A DNA stretch of 64,000 nucleotides. Source: Medicago truncatula (Eukaryota > Streptophyta > Magnoliopsida > Fabales > Fabaceae). Positions 12,401-24,742 of the stretch are shown piece after piece. Below the pieces are notes generated by a model. It had not been told where the DNA came from, searched no databases, and saw nothing but the letters and a program-made list of their open reading frames with translations. Made by a program: the position numbers and the translations under genes. Positions within the stretch are counted from its first letter, which is position 1. Each line of letters begins with the position of its first letter. The stretch lies in the NCBI RefSeq assembly GCF_003473485.1, contig NC_053047.1, positions 2,371,001-2,435,000 on the forward strand. The letters are read 5' to 3'.

Positions 12401-15294
12401 AAAATATTCATTGCTGGAGCTTGATTTGTAAAAGATATTTTATTTATTTTGCTTCTGACAATACCTAGAGAAGAAGAATAACCATTTACAGTATGCAGGT
12501 TAGTGATTTGATAAATTGCGGTGTATACATTTTCACACCTGATATTTTTGCCGCCATCGAGGATGTATCTATAAACCGAGAAGGAAGAGGTTTGTCTCTT
12601 TCCATCAAAATTAAAAAATGTTGATTATAAAAGAGTTGTGTTTGATGTATACAACATGACATTTTTTTCATGTATATATGACTTCCATACCTACGAACTA
12701 GAAAATTTACATACTTTTGTTTTTTGCTTATTTATTCAGAATAAACTTGCACCATTTAAAACTGATTTGATTACATTGACTGCACCACAGGTAATCTAAG
12801 ACGTCTTTCCAGCTTTGAAGCTCTCCAGTCTGCGACAAGGTTGATTAAATGCCAAATATTTTAAAATTTCTTTAGCAAAATTCATGACAGCTTTCTCAAA
12901 GGCATATCTGAATGCATGTGCCTGACATATTGGTTCTAATGTGCATGGACACGACTGTCAAACTCGAGTTAACTCCTTAAAGTGTACGAGTTTACGACTC
13001 TAGTTATCAAAATTGAGTTAACTTTGCTTCAGTATTGTTAAATAGCGGCTATACCGGTGTTATAGTGCTACAGTATAGTGGAAATTGAACAAATTACTAT
13101 TGTCCCGTGATATGCTATTCAGTATAAAATATTGTCAGATAGCGGCCATTGCCCTGAACAAACAGCTTGTTTCCGCAATCTGCAATTGACAACATTGCTT
13201 TGCTTACAAAATCTATTCTCTGTAAACTTGGGTAGACTCTGCATACACTCATACATACACACATCGATGTTGTATTGAGTCTCAACCCCATATCTTAGTT
13301 TAGAAGTCACAAACCAGAAATCATGAACAACCCAATGTTACAAGTTTGCAATGATTCCAACATGCCAACAAGGTAAACGAACCCAAGTAAAATGAGTTGA
13401 AATCTCTGGTCTGATCTGGTTTGATCCGAGTCCATTCTGATTGTAGTTTACATTTTTGTTGTAGTGGTTTTCTTTATGTCTGAGTTGATTGTTGAATATT
13501 TATCATGAACAAAGTATTATATTGTGTTTAGATACTATGATAGAAGTTTTAAACATTATTTTTGTATAAGTATACTCGTACAACTTCACAAATCAAGTCT
13601 ATAGATAATCCATGAGTTCGCGTGGACTCTCAAGTTTGAAACATGAGTCTCTACATTCTACTTTAGGGTTGTTTGGGTTAACTAATTTGAGTTTATCTAC
13701 TAGCAAAAGCACTTGCACGACTGTTTAAAAGAGCTTATGAAAACATCCTATGCCATGTTCATAAGCTGTTATCAGCTTATTTCCGATTTCGACTTTTTCC
13801 CTCCCTTTGAAAACTGCATTATCTTCAAAAGACTAATGTAGATATTTTTTCCTTCAGGACTCTTCCTAAAGATTTTGTTAGACTAGATCAAGATATACTA
13901 TCACCTCTAGCTGGAAAGAAGAAATTGTATACATATGAAACAAACGATTTCTGGGAGCAAATTAAAACTCCAGGGTAAGATTACATAGTATCTTAACACT
14001 GCTCTTAGCTTTAATGTTGGACCGTTATTGAATTTTTACTTACCATATACGCTTTGCGTGAATAGCCTGTCTTTGAAATGCTCGGAGTTGTATCTTGCTC
14101 AATTTCGGTATACTTCCCCCCATCTTTTGGCCAGTGGAGATGGTAAAAAAAATGCTAAAATTGTCGGTGATGTATATATTCATCCATCTGCCAAAGTTCA
14201 TCCATCTGCGAAGGTAGTTCAATTCTTCCATCTTCAAGAGTTCGTGTATATCCTATAAAGATTGGATGTTATAGAACTTGTGTAGAAAACCAAATTTTTT
14301 GGTTATATGAATCTGAATATTTAGGCATGAATTGTAAAATATGTTTTCTTTTCTGAACAGATTGGTCCAAATGTTTCTATCTCAGCAAATGTTCGGGTTG
14401 GTGCTGGCGTCAGGTTAATCGGTTGTATCGTTTTGGACGATGTTGAAGTTAAGGTATCGACATGGATTCCTGAGATATGTGATGTAATCTCTTCTTCAAT
14501 ATATGAACAAAATATGTTTTTCTTCTTGACAGGAAAATGCGGTAGTCATAAATTCCATTGTTGGATGGAAGTCGTCGCTCGGAAGATGGTCACGTGTACA
14601 GGCAAGTTTAGTACATTTTATGAACTAGTGATATAAAGACAATAAAAAATAGAGAAAATTTTAAATAAAAAGTTTGGAAAATCGGTGTGAGAGGTTTGCA
14701 ATTTTAACTGTTGGTCGAAAATTCCGTCAATCATGTGGTTGGTTTTAACCGTTCAATCTTACTGTTGCTAACCAATTTTAATTAATTGTTTCAGGCTGAT
14801 GGTGATTACAGTGCAAAGCTTGGCATAACCATCCTAGGTACACACTCTTCTTTGTGCCTGTTTGGATTAACTTATTTGAGCTTATAAACTAGCATAAGTA
14901 CTTGTGAGACTGTTTGAGAGAGCTTATGGAAACAACTTATGACATGTCTTTAAGTTGTTTTCAACTTATTTCCATAAGCTCTCCATAATAGCTTACAAAA
15001 CAAGTTTGACTTGATTTTATCGTTCAACATAGAAATAGCTTATACATAAGAATTCATGCTGTATGCACTTAATTAAGCTGTTTTTCCAAACATGATTTGT
15101 TATTCCACATTATTGCTAGTTCTCAAAGTTCATGTCTAGTTGCATTTATATCAGTATTGACCTTAGTTCCTCTTTTCTTATCTTTAACTTTAGGTGAAGC
15201 TGTGACGGTTGAAGACGAGGTAGTGGTGATCAATAGTATTGTTCTTCCTCACAAGATTCTTAATGTCAGTGTGCAAGATGAAATCATCTTATAA
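9406..15294 (+). CDS. GMPPA: GDP-mannose pyrophosphorylase alpha-type homologue (GMPPA/KONJAC-like), 15 exons
   Basis: Exons: 9406-9460, 9558-9655, 11042-11142, 11240-11318, 11423-11483, 11566-11612, 12244-12336, 12499-12589, 12791-12839, 13858-13974, 14066-14213, 14361-14453, 14533-14601, 14795-14837, 15194-15294. They join in frame to 414 aa. The N-terminal nucleotidyltransferase half carries [20 protein letters not shown]. The C-terminal half has left-handed beta-helix hexapeptides ([20 protein letters not shown]) and ends in VSVQDEIIL. This is the alpha (GMPPA) branch, not the catalytic VTC1/CYT1 branch. Established knowledge: Arabidopsis KONJAC proteins of this branch stimulate GDP-mannose pyrophosphorylase and support glucomannan synthesis. 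The product is probably cytosolic, with no signal peptide. Intron 13 has a GC donor. The introns hold at least seven copies of one hairpin-like repeat. Confidence 0.93.
9701..10205. repeat. Two adjacent copies of the AAGCTCAAATAA palindromic repeat (GMPPA-like intron 2)
   Basis: Each copy of about 200-250 bp starts near TGTTTGGA and ends near AAGTTCAAATAAACCAAT or AAGCTCAAATAAACCAAT. Between these it has TAAGTGCTTATG, AAGCTGTTTTC and its complement GAAAACAGCTTA. The complementary words make it self-complementary, like a MITE. Copies run about 9701-9925 and 9935-10205. Confidence 0.65.
10346..10760. repeat. Two further AAGCTCAAATAA palindromic repeats (GMPPA-like intron 2)
   Basis: Copies at about 10346-10556 (starting CCTGTTTGGATAAACAC) and 10557-10760 (ending GATAAGCTCAAATAAG). 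With 9701-10205 they fill most of the 1.4-kb intron 2. Confidence 0.6.
11640..11890. repeat. AAGCTCAAATAA palindromic repeat (GMPPA-like intron 6)
   Basis: The same words occur here (AAGTGCTTATGTATAAAC, CAGTCTTACAAGTGCTTATG), and the copy ends CCAATCCAAACAGGCC, the complement of the usual start. Confidence 0.6.
11969..12147. repeat. TGTTRAATAGCGG two-part MITE-like repeat (GMPPA-like intron 6)
   Basis: About 180 bp made of two similar halves. Each half begins TTGTYAAAYAGCG and contains GTGGAATTTGAA. The outer ends are complementary (GTTGTTAAATAGC against GATTGACAACAC). Other copies lie near 13036, 51072 and 52264. Confidence 0.6.
13036..13195. repeat. TGTTRAATAGCGG two-part MITE-like repeat (GMPPA-like intron 9)
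   Basis: Second copy of the family at 11969-12147. It starts TATTGTTAAATAGCGGC and ends GCAATTGACAACATTG. Confidence 0.55.
13665..13795. repeat. Partial AAGCTCAAATAA-family repeat (GMPPA-like intron 9)
   Basis: It starts GTTGTTTGGGTTAACTAATTTGAG and includes CATAAGCTGTTATCAGCTTATTTCC. The copy is incomplete compared with those in intron 2. Confidence 0.5.
14602..14794 (+). other. Non-canonical GC-AG intron (intron 13 of the GMPPA-like gene)
   Basis: Frame and family conservation (RWSRVQ joined to [10 protein letters not shown]) force the junction CAG|gcaagt...ttcag|GCT. The donor is GC rather than GT, with an otherwise strong consensus (CAG before it, AAGT after), as is typical of the GC-AG class. 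Confidence 0.8.
14858..15092. repeat. AAGCTCAAATAA-family repeat, reverse orientation (GMPPA-like intron 14)
   Basis: It starts CTGTTTGGATTAACTTATTTGAG, passes through GACATGTCTTTAAGTTG and ends AAGCTGTTTTTCCAAACATG. The two ends are complementary. Confidence 0.6.
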
Positions 15295-17458
15295 TCATCA
15301 GAGAAAAATGAGAATTTTACTAGTTTCTCATCAAATGAAGAGGCTTGTAGCATATTGGTTTTCTCATTTCTATGTAGAATTTTGTTTCTTCTAGGAGTGA
15401 TGATAAATTAATCTCAAGTCCAAGGAAAAGGACACTCATTTTTAATACCATATCACAGAATGTAGCTGGAATTTTTGGCTTATGTATTAACATTCCAATG
15501 TATTCTTTCCATATCCTTCTAATTTTGTTTAATGTTCACAACTGAACCAATTATTTAAGTGTAAATCAAACTTGAGTCAATACAATGCTTATATTGTTAC
15601 TTTAATCTATTGTCAAAATTACGTTGGATCAAATAGTCATGAATCATAAGATTTGTTTGGATTGACTTATTTGAGTATATTTACTGGCATAGTTGTTTTG
15701 AGATTGTTTTGTAGAACTTGGAAACAACTTATTACATGTCTATAAGCTATTTTCAATTTATTTTCACAAACTCTCTAGCATGGCTTATGATAGTTCATAT
15801 TGTTTCTCAACCAATTAAATTTGTGAAAATAGCTTATTTCTTAACCAAATTTTTTCACATTTTTTTCATTTTGTTGCATATAATTGTTTTAAATCCATTA
15901 AAATGGTTGCACTTGAACAATAGAAGCCTCACCAATCAACTATTCATTCAATTCTAAAGACATTGAATTGATAAACTTTTGGACAAATATACATATTACT
16001 GTTTCTTGCTCAACTTAGGCTGTTAAATAATCATGTCTGTTTTTGAAGACTAATAGACATTACAAGATCATTTTTTATTTGTTTAGAATTAATTAGTTTC
16101 TATAAAGTTTATCCAAAACTTGAATGATAGTCTCTAATTTTTTTCATAAGAGCACAAGTTCCATATTAGTATGCTCAACACTTGTAGTTCCTATTTTAAC
16201 TTATAAAATTTTAGTTCAATCCTGTTATTATAATATAAAGCTTACAAGTTACAAGAGACTTTACTTTAAGTTGAAAAACTTTGAATTCCTTACAAAACTG
16301 CTTATATGCAATATTTTTAATATCGAACCCAGATACTGAATTGGTGAAAACACTATTCATAGTTAAATAATTTTTTACTTGATATAAAACCATTGTGTTT
16401 TATAAGATAAAAAAAAGTCTTTTTTTATTTATCTATAAATAATATAGTGAGTATTTTGTTGGAAGAGATCGGCTCCTTAAATGAATCTTAGTTTCCTCAA
16501 GGGGATTAGTCTTTTCTCCAACATTGTGCGCGGGAGATACCTTTAGTTTGCTAAACCAGAAAAAACAATATAGTAAATAAACAATATCCTTTTGGTTAAA
16601 AAAGTAAAGAATTACAAATTAAACCGGTTCTAACAAGTCATTTTGTCTGGTTCTCATCGCTTCGAAAATATTCCACAAATTCTAATAAGATTATTTTTCA
16701 AGTAGACCGGAAACATAACTGGTTCCCGGATCGGTCCGAGCTGGCCAGTCCAATTTTGAAAACTACTCATGAATAGCATGAAAAATAAATGGACCCTTCT
16801 CATGAACTATTTTGCCACAAGAAACCAGTTTAGTAACCTCCACATACAATACCAATATGCTATCACTAGCCAGCATGAATATCTTGCCCTTTGATCCTTT
16901 TCAAGACAGATGAATATTTAAAAACTAAAACCTGTACTATCTAATTGTCTAGGAAATGTATTTTCATAACTGTGAATGCAAATTGTTGAGCCTGCAACCA
17001 AAGAAGAATACACTCATTTGCACAAAATAGAGGTATTAAATATGTACATGAATGTATCACTAGTCTCTAAGAAAACTTGTTATACAAGATATGTTATCGT
17101 TCAATAAAGCAAAACTCATTTTTCAACTCTACTCCAGAAAGACAAAAATTATCAAAATACTACAAAAGCAGACTAAACAACCAAGGAGCCGCGCTGTAGA
17201 ACCTATAGAGTCTCATCCGTGTCTTTATAACAGCAATCTTACAAAATATCATGCATCTAATCCTCGACGAAGGTAACACCTCTTGCATGGATGTTTCAAT
17301 ACATTCTTTTACCTGCACCATCTTAAACTCAAGTGTTCAAATGAGAAATTAGTCCAAGAATAATTCATCCCTGCCATTAGTGGAGCAGTAACAAAATGTT
17401 CACTTTGTTTAGTTTCAGCATAAATCAGCAGGAAAAATTATGTAACGAGCAAAATCTA
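15295..17458. other. Convergent intergenic region between the GMPPA-like gene and mannosidase II
   Basis: Holds the 3' ends of both genes and one diverged AAGCTCAAATAA-family repeat at about 15648-15800 (TTTGGATTGACTTATTTGAG). I see no other gene or bounded element. Confidence 0.55.
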
Positions 17459-20400
17459 TTATTGCGGCCGCAACTCCAACCGGTAGGCTTGTATTTCCAT
17501 TGGAGATATGGAAACATGCCCCTCTTGTGCAACATCAGCAAACTGTTCTGTGAACCCTATGATTTCAGGATCTTCATGGAGAAGATTCAATGAAGTTGCT
17601 TTAACTTTCGAGGCTGTAATATCCTTGAACATGCTGAACAGATTCACGGGGTCGTTAGCTAGTCTAGTGCATTGTGATGATCTTCCCTTCCGACAGTACG
17701 AAGAATCATAATGTCGTCGGTGCAAAATCAGAACAAATCTAGAACTTTCATGTGGTTGCTGCAAAAACTTTAACGGCTTTGGAACCTTAAAGTTGACTAT
17801 ATGAAGATCACATGGCAAGGGAGTGGCGAGAGGGGAAAACGATCGAGGCGGTGGCTTCACAGACAATTCCTGTGACTTCTTGGAAATGAATGCATGCAAT
17901 GGGTAGTTCAAATGAGAACCAACACGGTGAGATAAAAGGGAAGGGTTGAGAGGGTAAGAGCTCGAAACCGAATTTGATGTAGTGGAAATATTGGATTCGA
18001 CGGTTAAGTGGAAGACAACATTCATTACGCGGTTATCCATCACTCCTTGGCCTAAACCACGGCCGTCATCTCTTACCAATCGACGGTCAAGCATTATCTC
18101 TAGCCATCCATTTTGAAGGCTTGCCACACCCAACGATTGCCGAGAATGGACAGAAAACCTTCGACCATTGGATGCTTGTATGAATGCAAGAGAGGGCATA
18201 GGGTAGTAATTGCCTTGCAAAGGAATCTTATCATAAGTTTCTCTTCGACTCATCTGAAATCCATTTAAATCAGAATAAAAAACCTTTTTGCTATCGACAT
18301 CAGTTTTATATCTAACTATCAACTCCCTATCATTGAAATGACGGTCAATGAGCTCAACATGATATTCCTTTTCAACGACAAACCCTTGAACTGCATCCTC
18401 GCTGTTGTATATTCGAGTACTATGAGAAATCGGCGATTTATCCCAAGCTGTCTTTGGATAAGAGAATACTTCCTGCAACAAAGGGCCCTCTGAGATCAGC
18501 AAAAGTCCATCTCCTTCAATAATTGGCTGAGCTTCACCACTCGGCTTAAACAAGTATGCCCCACCCGAACTAGCATACAAACCTACTTCCTCATTGACAA
18601 TACTCGGCGAACTATTCTTTAAGGTTATCTTCTGCAACAAACCATATCTTACATTGAAAGTTAGTTTTTGATGCTGATTCTCAATTTCAGCTACATCACC
18701 TTCAATTTTTCCACAAGAATACGGCGAAGGACAGGTAACCGAACTAGCCTTGGAGAAAAGTTTCAACTTTGCAGGCTCAGCCTTTTCACAACCAACAAAA
18801 CCATTGGAGATATAATATGTTTCCAACCCCATTGCAGGAACCAAAACTTTCCAGTAAACACGATGCTTTCCAGTAAAGATCTTGCTATTGTGATACCGTA
18901 ACTCGGGAGAAATTTGGCTTTGAACACAGGTCATGTTAGAGTCAACAACAGTAATGTCAGGACGGTCGACAACAACCATCACAACTTCTTCTCTGGTTTG
19001 CTCCAAAGGATTATAAAACACAACCGATTGGTAAGTACCGTCACGAATACTAATCACTTTATGCACTGGCTGAGCATCATATTTAGATCTCACTATTGCG
19101 GGTTCATACTGAGAAGGACTTTGATCCAATTTATCATACCGTATTCCAAGAAGTGCCTCGATTCCCTTCGACATAAAAATCTGCAAGTCTTGTAATGAGG
19201 TATGCATTCGAGTTCCGTAGTCCATAACCACATGATCTTTTGCAGTACCAGTTACACCATCGTGATGCTGAAAAAGAGCCAAGTTCCTTCTAGCAGCAGT
19301 CAACTTATACGAAAACGCCATTGCAAACTTCTCACAATGTGCTCTCCGACAGCAACCAAGTGTTAGAGCTACCATCATTTCTGTCGCTCGAAGTGTCTGC
19401 TCCAGTACCCTGTCAACAGCCTTAAAGAATGGCCGTGAAACATAATAACCACTCCAGTAATCTTGTTGCCGATCAGCATAAGTAAAAAAATCACCAGACA
19501 AGGAAGGAAAACCTTCAACTAGACCGGATCCGACTACACCAGGAGATGAGTAATTTATTCTTTCAGCTTCATCCCGAACCACTGTAAAGTAGTCTTCCAA
19601 AGTACCAAACTTCGCCTCTGTATTCAAACTGGGGTTTGAATTGATATAATCAAACAACATTTGGTAATTTCTGAACTGTGCTTCGGCTTCTTCAACATTA
19701 ATATAGCGAAAATCATCTCCAAGCGGAACAAGAAGAGTATTTGTTCTGTACAAAGTAGATTTTTTCTTGTATTGATCAAGTAACTTAAGTGCCCTTTCCT
19801 GAACATTTTCCTGAGTAGTCTCCACAGGATATTGTCCCCACGGACATTGTTCATAAACAAAACCCTGCATGCGTGCGAAGTCAAACTGACAACAAATAGC
19901 TGGCTCAGGACCACACGTATGAGGTATGTCATATGAATAAAAGGGCATCATATGGACAAATATATCTGTGGTTTCTTCTGCATCCCAGCTTTGACGCCAT
20001 ACATATTCTAAATTCTTATGCCATGCAAGTTCTTTCTTTAGCTCATAATGGGTCCTCTGGATAAGCATGTTGTCAAAACCCATACGACGAAGAAGATATG
20101 CCATGGTAGATGAATAACCAAATGGATCAATGGCCCAATTATTTCTTGGAACAAACCCAATGGTGTCGTTCAACCACATGTTGCCTTCTGCAATCTGATA
20201 CATAATTGAGCAATGATTAAGACTGTCACATAATAAAATACAAGTTTCAAGTGCAAAAATGATCATATCTGATATGAACATTAAATCACATGACATGACA
20301 CTGATGGCAGGCTAAAACATGGAAAGCCAACTGTCCCGTCTAATGATTTATTACTGAGTGCACTACCACATACACCAACTTGATCTGTTTACTTTCTAAA

Positions 20401-23400
20401 AAGTTTTTCGGTTTTTATTTTCTAAAATTGTGTTTATTTTAAAATTGCTAACAAGGAGATGAACGACTAATGTAGTAAACAATTGTGATAGATACAAAAT
20501 GGAAGACAAGCTACGGAGAATGCGTTTTCAGAAACAATAAAAAACTTGTTTTTACATTTTCAAATTTTCTGAAAATGCTATATTTGTTTTCGAAACTTGT
20601 AAAAGAAAATGGTGAAGGAAGTATTGAATTTATATTCTCTTCTATTTATTAGTTTAAGTGAAACTGAAAACATGAGAAGTAAAGGCCCTTGAAGAGAAAT
20701 TGTGCTATTAAATGGAGAAGAAAGCATGGAAATGAACACATTCATAATTCATCAATATGCCACCTATCAGGAGGCATAATGAAATAAGCTATTAAGAAAA
20801 CATAAACATGATTAGACTTTCTCTGTTAGTGAAATAATGATCGGCGTAATATTGTATCAAAACAGCCAAAAATAAACAAAAATGAAAAACGGTATATACA
20901 ATTGGAAGGATAGTCAACGAATTCAGCATACCTGTTCAATTATAGCATAATAATGGGAATTGGCCTGCATCAAGGAGAAAACAAGAGTCAAATTTCCATA
21001 CATATATTGGGGACTTTGGCACTAATCAGTTTTATTAATAGTAAAGCTTTGATGAGGTTCATGGTTAGAAAATAATAATTATTCATGAGGCACAGACATG
21101 TTTCTTGAGCATGCATTTCATTAACAGGAGAAGAAACTAGAAGCTGCTTAAAGTTCAAAAAGAATGTAACATAATGAGGATAAAATGCATTCAAGAACCA
21201 AACTTCTCCAAATAATTGTTAAGATAATTCCATCACTTCAACAAGAATGAAGCTACATCTGGAGTTATAGAATACACACACACACATGCAACAGTTATTG
21301 CCGTAAAATGAGATAAGAGTTGTAATATATTATCAACATCAGATTACCTCATCATTCATCACCCAGCCACCTCCAACAATTTCAAGCTGCCCATTTTTCA
21401 CTAAATTGATGAATGTTTCCTTCATGACATCTGTGGTATCCCTCCACCATCTCTCTAAGTATGACATCTCTTCCCATATGAACTTCCGGCGAGGATCCTA
21501 ATTATCACAGTCAGATAATCAAAACCATAATTCAAGTTACCCGGCAAACTTATGACTGGACAAAATCAATATTTTCTATATTTTAGTGGAGCTTTTAAAT
21601 ATTTTTATAATTTAACATATAAACATGATAACATTAAAGAGAACACAAACAATATTTACTTTTAATGTGTAGTTATGTACTACTTTTGTTATCGCAGGCA
21701 ATACCCCTATCTTATCTTGTGGCTTGAAACAACGAGTTAACTTTTGTAACATATAACTGCAAGTCTGCAACCATTTTCCACTTATACATCTCACAAGCCA
21801 GCAAGACAGCAACATAAATTTACTAATCCACTCCAACTTATTTATAAAAAATAAAGTAATGCTAAATACACACACACACACTCTTCACTTCATTAGTTCC
21901 CTTACCTGCAAATTAATCAAACTTATTTAACCAATAACTCGCCGATAGTTAACACAGTTTTGTGAAAATTATGTGTATTAAGTATGAACAGCTAACTAGT
22001 TAATTAAAGGTAGATCACTGATTACTGGAAAAAAAAAGAAAAAAGAAAGAAAAAAGGTAGATCATTGATTAATTATGATGTTTGGTCGGCTTAAATTATG
22101 TTACATGTGCGTAAGTAAACTCATCAACAAGCTATGTACTCGTGTATCACCAACACTTCAAATTGAAAACGTGCCTCCGACATTGACACAGCAACAACTC
22201 ATGTAGTTCAACTAAATTACTTTCATTTTCTTAAATTATTATCAACCTCTGTGAATCACTGTCGTATCAGTGCTTCATAAAACAAACAACAAGTCATGTA
22301 CTCGTGTAACACTCAGACACTTCAGATTGAAGACATTTCTGGTGTTCGACACCAAACGTGTGGTTACATTCAATTGCATCCATTTTCATAAATTATTACT
22401 AAATGTCTATATGCCAGGGTTAGTGTCATGTTTGTATCAGTGCTTCATAGAACAAACCAGAACAACAACAGCAACAGCAAGTCATGTACTCATGTGACAC
22501 CAACACTGACACTGACACATTTTCTTAAATTATTACTGATTTCTACGTGTCAGCGTGTCGGTGCTTCATAAAACAAACAACAACAGACAAAAATCTCCAA
22601 AACTCATGTGGTTACACTCAATTACTTTCATTGTCTTAAATTATTACCAATGTCTCTACATGTCGTGTCAGTACTTCATAAAACAAACAAACAAACAACA
22701 ACAACAAACATAGAAAGTTCGAAAACTCATGTGGTTACACTCAATTACTTTCAGTATCTTAAATTATCACCATTAACTACGTTCCTGCGTCAGTTTTTCA
22801 TAGAACAAACATAAAAAGCTCCAAAACCCATAAAAGGAAAGAAACAAAATCAAAATTTCACCTTGTTAAGAGTTTCAACAATAGTATCAAGATTCAAGTA
22901 TATGTCTAGACTGCCTATCATAATATTCCTCAACGGTAAGTTTCCAGCCAGGATCATTATGAGAATGTGGAACAACAAAAAACTTCAACTATTCACTGTC
23001 TTATCCATTCCCTCAATAAGTGACACAGGGTTTGTGAGAATTATTTGTATTAAGTATAAACAGCTAACTAGTTAATCATTGGTAGCTCACTGATTAATCA
23101 AGTGTGATGCTTGGTTAACTCAAGTTATGCAATGCGTGTACGTAAACTTATCCACAAAACCATGTCATAATTTCCTAAAGTCATAAAAAACCAAACCAGC
23201 CATATACTCATGTAGTAGAGACACTTCAGATTGAAGGCGAATTGTGTGTCCACAAAACACGACACCAACACATGTGGTTACATTCAATTACTTCCATTTT
23301 CTTAAATTATTACCAATGTCTACGTGCCAGTGTCGGTGCTTTATAGAACAAAAACAACAGCAGCAGCAGCAAACAAGCCATGTACTCATGTATTTAGTGT

Positions 23401-24559
23401 CTCACATTGACACATATAACAACTCACGTGGTTACACTCAATTACTTCCAATTTCTTAAATCATTACCAATGTCTACGTGCCAGTATTGTGTATCGTATA
23501 ACAAACAACAACATAAAAAGCTCTATGTGGCTACACTCAATTACTACCATTCTTAAATTACTACCACTGTCTTGGTGTCAGTGTCTATGTCAGTGATTCA
23601 TATACAACAAACAAATACAGCAACAGCAACAACAAACAGAAACATAAAAAGCTCCAAAACCCATAAAAGCAAACCAAACAAAAACCTTGCCAAGAGTTTT
23701 GAACAATAGTATCCCTATCATAATATTCCTCAACAGTAAGCTTCCAACAAGGATCATAAATAAATCAAACAAATCATCCAACAAGGATCATAAATAAATC
23801 AAACAAATCATGTACTCGCGTAGCACCATACACTTCAGATAAAAGAGATGTTCGGTGCAGACACCGAACCATGTGGCCACATTCAATGACATCCATTTTA
23901 TTAAATTATTACTGGTCTCTACATGTCATTGTCTATGTCAGTGCTTCATAGAACAAACAACAATAACAACAAACATAAACATAAAAATCTCCAAAACCCA
24001 GAAAAGGAAAGAGACAAAATTTCACCTTGCTAAGAGTTTCAACAATAGTATCAAGAATATGTCTAGATTGCCTATCATAATACTCCTCAACAGTAAGTTT
24101 CCAACCAGGATCATTATGAGAATGAGGAACAACAAAAACCTTCAACTTCTCATTATCCCATTCATCACCTCTATAACTAACACTCCACCCTTGTTTCCAA
24201 GCACCACCATCAACATCCAAAAACTCAATCTTATCATACAAACCCTTTGTAGTCAAATCAACACTAGCAAAACCACCAAAAATTGTACTACTACCATTAA
24301 GTGATAGTTTCTTTGGTTTTCTGAAACGTGATGTACGAGTTCTGAAATGGGTTGTGATTGGTTTTGGCACACCAAATCTGAGAAGAACAATCAGAAAAAA
24401 TAACAAAGAGATTATTAGTCCAATTATGAAGAAATTTGAAAAGATGAAATCTTTCACTAGTGTTCTTCGTTTTGATTTTCTGGGTTGCTTTGATTTTGGA
24501 TTTGATGATGGTAGAATCGATTGTGCCCAGTTTCCTCCACGTCTTGATGAAAAAGCCAT
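17459..24559 (-). CDS. GMII: Golgi alpha-mannosidase II (GH38), 4 exons
   Basis: Minus-strand exons 24559-24026, 21497-21348, 20964-20932 and 20194-17459 join in frame to 1150 aa, the expected size. Layout is type II membrane: a basic cytoplasmic tail, one TM helix at about residues 39-62, a stem, then the GH38 catalytic domain. The zinc site HSHNDPGW is at about residues 146-153. The nucleophile region WAIDPFGYS has its Asp near 262, and [13 protein letters not shown] is near 548. The enzyme trims two mannoses from GlcNAcMan5GlcNAc2 in the Golgi, committing N-glycans to the complex type. Exon 3 encodes only 11 residues ([11 protein letters not shown]). Intron 1 (24025-21498, about 2.5 kb) is swollen by tandem duplications that include two decayed copies of the end of exon 1. 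The gene converges on the GMPPA-like gene. Confidence 0.96.
21955..23015 (-). repeat. Tandem duplication unit 1 in mannosidase II intron 1, with pseudo-exon
   Basis: The words GTGTATTAAGTATGAACAGC and CTAACTAGTTAAT near 21970 recur near 23045, about 1.07 kb away. The unit carries several copies of the GTGGTTACAYTCAATTAC repeat. It ends in a copy of the 3' end of exon 1 (22861-23010) that still reads [27 protein letters not shown] 7-bp insertion then shifts frame to a stop. The splice-donor-like AAG|GTGAAAT is kept. Confidence 0.75.
22130..23960 (-). repeat. Array of about ten degenerate GCTTCATA/GTGGTTACA repeats (mannosidase II intron 1)
   Basis: Recurrent words are CATGTACTCATGT, GACACTTCAGATTGAAG, GTGGTTACACTCAATTACTT, CTTAAATTATTACCAATGTC, TACGTGCCAGTGTC and GTGCTTCATAGAACAAAC, with CAA/CAG-rich spacers. 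Units are about 100-170 bp. The same family occurs in ABCB intron 3 and DUF760 intron 1. Confidence 0.7.
23016..23776 (-). repeat. Tandem duplication unit 2 in mannosidase II intron 1, with truncated pseudo-exon
   Basis: A second copy of the unit. Its exon-1 fragment (about 23683-23760) reads [14 protein letters not shown] and then loses the RQSRHILD segment, so it cannot code normally. It is followed by a duplication of about 34 bp containing CAAGGATCATAAATAAATC. The genuine exon 1 end follows at 24026. Confidence 0.65.
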
Positions 24560-24604
24560 GATTTTTAGGGTTCTTTGGTGATGAAAATAAGTGCTTTTTT
24601 TCTG

Positions 24605-24742
24605 TGTAACAGCAAAATTAGGATGAAAAAAGTGATTTTTGCTATGTTTATAGCAAAATTGAGATGAAAAAAAGTGATTTTTTTTGTTGGGTCTATGAGA
24701 AAACTGGGATGGAAAAAAAAAGTGATTTTTACGGATCTATGG
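24605..24742 (-). repeat. Three tandem copies of a ~45-bp unit just upstream of the mannosidase II start
   Basis: On the plus strand the words AGCAAAATTAGGATGAAAAAAGTG, AGCAAAATTGAGATG and AGAAAACTGGGATGG, each followed by AGTGATTTTT, recur at about 24610, 24651 and 24695. They lie 50-180 bp before the ATG, probably in the 5' UTR. Confidence 0.55.

Noticed and set aside
22130..23960. CRISPR-like array of regularly spaced repeats
   Set aside because: Plant nuclear intron; units are unequal, degenerate and made by tandem duplication, and no cas genes are present.
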